Shown: piece by piece, positions 62,835 to 64,000 of the stretch
Layout of the letters: every line of letters starts with the position of its first letter
Position numbering within the stretch: the first letter of the stretch is position 1
Assembly (NCBI GenBank): GCA_026706635.1
Contig: JAPOYJ010000072.1
Span: forward strand, 62,001-126,000
Source: Gemmatimonadota bacterium
GTDB taxonomy: Bacteria > Gemmatimonadota > Gemmatimonadetes > Longimicrobiales > Gaopeijiaceae
DNA length: 64,000 nucleotides
Reading direction: 5' to 3'
Made by a program: the position numbers and the translations under genes
The notes under the pieces: model-generated
Told to the model about the DNA's origin: nothing
Databases searched by the model: none
The model's input: the letters and a program-made list of their open reading frames with translations, nothing else

Positions 62835-63470
62835 TCATGCGATCCGTGCCGCCCCGTCCCCACCGCCTCGGCCAATCCGACTCAGCGCCCTCACCTGGCC
62901 TCCGGAATTCATGTGCGCAAGGCGCATCTCGCAGATCTCGACGAGCCGCGCCCGTCCCCCCGGCCCGAGGAGCGTCGTCGCCTCGCCCAGCGCGATCCTC
63001 CGCCGCTCCTCCAGGGCAAGCCAGGCCGCGCGCTGGCCATCGGACACCTCGCCGACCAGGTGGAAGGGACGGCCCCCGAAGGCGCACGCCGCCGCGAGCC
63101 CGCGCCGCGAGAGGACCTCGGCGACCGCGTGGCCGTGCAGGTGCTCGCAACCGCGAAAGATGAAGTAGCGCAGGACGGAGCGGGACGAGTCCCGGCTACG
63201 GAGGAGCAGCCCGGCGACGACCTCGTCCGCGCAGCTGAAGTCCATGACCCTGACGCCGGAGAGCTCGACGAGCGCCACGGTCCCACCCGATGCGCCCGCC
63301 GTGCACGCCTCGATCGCCTCGCGCACCGCCCGGCCCGTCGGACGGGTGATTAGGTCGCTCTGCGAGAGGCCGAGGCGGTCGCTCATCAGGCGGCCGACAT
63401 CGACCGTAAGCGCCTCTCCCAATGCGACGGCCGGGGTGCCGTCGGATGGGCTGGGTGCGGATTCAGCCAT
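62835..63470 (-). CDS. STAS-like (DUF4325-type) regulator
   Basis: 211 residues. The N-terminal part (ALGEALTVDVGRLMSDRLGLSQSDLITRPTGRAVREAIEA) is followed by a STAS-like fold: GGTVALVELSGVRVMDFSCADEVVAGLLLRS, matching the strand-helix order of anti-anti-sigma-like proteins that work with HATPase partners. The C-terminal half contains a possible winged-helix segment (RAAWLALEERRRIALGEATTLLG). The ATG (63468-63470) overlaps the TGA of the upstream HATPase gene (8-base overlap), so the two are translated together. Targets unknown. Confidence 0.75.
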   Translation of the reverse strand: MAESAPSPSDGTPAVALGEALTVDVGRLMSDRLGLSQSDLITRPTGRAVREAIEACTAGASGGTVALVELSGVRVMDFSCADEVVAGLLLRSRDSSRSVLRYFIFRGCEHLHGHAVAEVLSRRGLAAACAFGGRPFHLVGEVSDGQRAAWLALEERRRIALGEATTLLGPGGRARLVEICEMRLAHMNSGGQVRALSRIGRGGGDGAARIA

Positions 63471-64000
63471 CGCGCACTCCCGGGAGCACGATGTTGATCT
63501 GGGCACCCGGGAAGGCCGGGAGCCTCTCGAGCATCCGGGGGCTCTGGCTCCACGCCGGCGCATCCGCGATCCGGGCCGTCCCGCTCCTGATCGAGAGCAG
63601 GCCGTCCCAGCGGGCAACCTGTCTCCGGATCTGCTGGATCCCCTGCCCTCGGCCTGCATCGCGAAAGCGGGTGTAGCCGTGCAGGAAGGCGGCTTCGAGT
63701 GCGGCCGCGTCGCCCCACCTTTCCCCGAAGCGCTCGGCGTGCTCCTCGGCGAGCGAGGCGGAGAAGCCCCGGCCCAGGTCGCAGACGGCGATCACCGCCA
63801 CATGGCGACCAAGCCGTCGGCTCCAGTTGTAGGCCTGCGCCGCGACCCACCCCGGCGCGTCGGCGTGCTCGATGATGTTCTGGCAGACCTCGGAGAGGAT
63901 CACCGAGAAGCGCACCACGGCGTGCGCCGGGTAGCGGAGCGTCTGGGCGAGGATTGCGCCGGCGCGGCTCTGCACCCGGTCGACCACCCGGTGGACATCG
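63463..64000 (-). CDS. HATPase-domain regulatory protein (5' end beyond window)
   Basis: At least 178 codons, open to the right edge; an internal GTG at 63987 is possible but the frame continues upstream. It has the GHKL ATPase fold: N-box FSVILSEVCQNIIEHA, G1 box AVCDLGRGFS and G2 box DAGRGQGIQQIRRQV, ending in GAQINIVLPG. No histidine phosphoacceptor domain is visible in this part, so it resembles serine-kinase/anti-sigma regulators rather than a full sensor kinase. Overlap with the STAS-like gene suggests a partner-switching pair. Confidence 0.82.
   Translation of the reverse strand, partial: DVHRVVDRVQSRAGAILAQTLRYPAHAVVRFSVILSEVCQNIIEHADAPGWVAAQAYNWSRRLGRHVAVIAVCDLGRGFSASLAEEHAERFGERWGDAAALEAAFLHGYTRFRDAGRGQGIQQIRRQVARWDGLLSIRSGTARIADAPAWSQSPRMLERLPAFPGAQINIVLPGVRDG

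Overview
The window comes from a high-GC Gram-negative chromosome. The outer-membrane and periplasmic gene set (TonB-dependent receptor with its lipoprotein, several lipobox proteins, Bat/MoxR cluster, STN domain), the many GTG/TTG starts and the ATGA/GTGA overlaps, and the overall protein style suggest Gemmatimonadota or a near relative. That assignment is inference, because no rRNA or tRNA gene is visible. Translation style is uniform: most operonic genes overlap their neighbour by 1-4 bases.

Layout. 1-1091: the 3' part of a Fic gene, a decayed DUF4143 ATPase remnant and the first copy of an interspersed double dyad. 1087-7189 (-): a five-gene operon of DUF6941, MOSC, gyrA, a saccharopine-dehydrogenase-like oxidoreductase and a TolB-like propeller. 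7322-8338: two convergent small genes. 8573-12783 (+): an MscS channel overlapping a 1045-residue helical protein with a degenerate P-loop. 13184-17650 (-): ligA, a CaCA-type exchanger and a class III aminotransferase. 17794-19425: an exported TPR protein. 19499-24634: sufC-sufB-sufD-Rieske-sufS behind a Fur-box-like site. 24662-27301: a frameshifted LVIVD lipoprotein and a zinc alcohol dehydrogenase. 28384-33468 (-): a molybdenum hydroxylase of the 4-hydroxybenzoyl-CoA reductase type (all three subunits) with a DUF1460 gene inserted. 33695-37224: a TonB-dependent receptor and lipoprotein. 37310-38007: a Phd/PIN toxin-antitoxin pair.

38663-47798 is a complete MoxR/DUF58/BatA-BatB-BatC-BatD-BatE type operon, broken only by a MITE-like element and by one of the double dyads. 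48019-50089 (-): RNase H lacking one catalytic Glu, an exported protein and a multiply broken lipoprotein with an HEYEH motif. 50205-54624: carA, a small conserved gene, a Tat-exported Ntn asparaginase, a protein with 12-residue repeats and an IPMDH-like dehydrogenase. 54806-56985: thiolase plus 3-hydroxyacyl-CoA dehydrogenase. 57120-57314 (-): bS21. 57511-62734: two lipoproteins, an amidohydrolase and a large cadherin-like/LRR/metzincin-like protein. 62835-64000 (-): a STAS-like protein and an HATPase regulator.

The most unusual pattern is an intergenic element found seven times: two 18-bp dyads TGTAA-N8-TTACA separated by exactly 3 bp (39 bp in all). Only the arms are conserved and the cores differ, which fits a protein-binding operator better than a copied repeat. 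In five of the seven places it lies upstream of a gene or operon (mscS, DUF1460, the Bat operon, batC, thiolase). A second, unrelated repeat family (about 130-175 bp, with a stem-loop whose paired arms differ but stay complementary) occurs in four copies.
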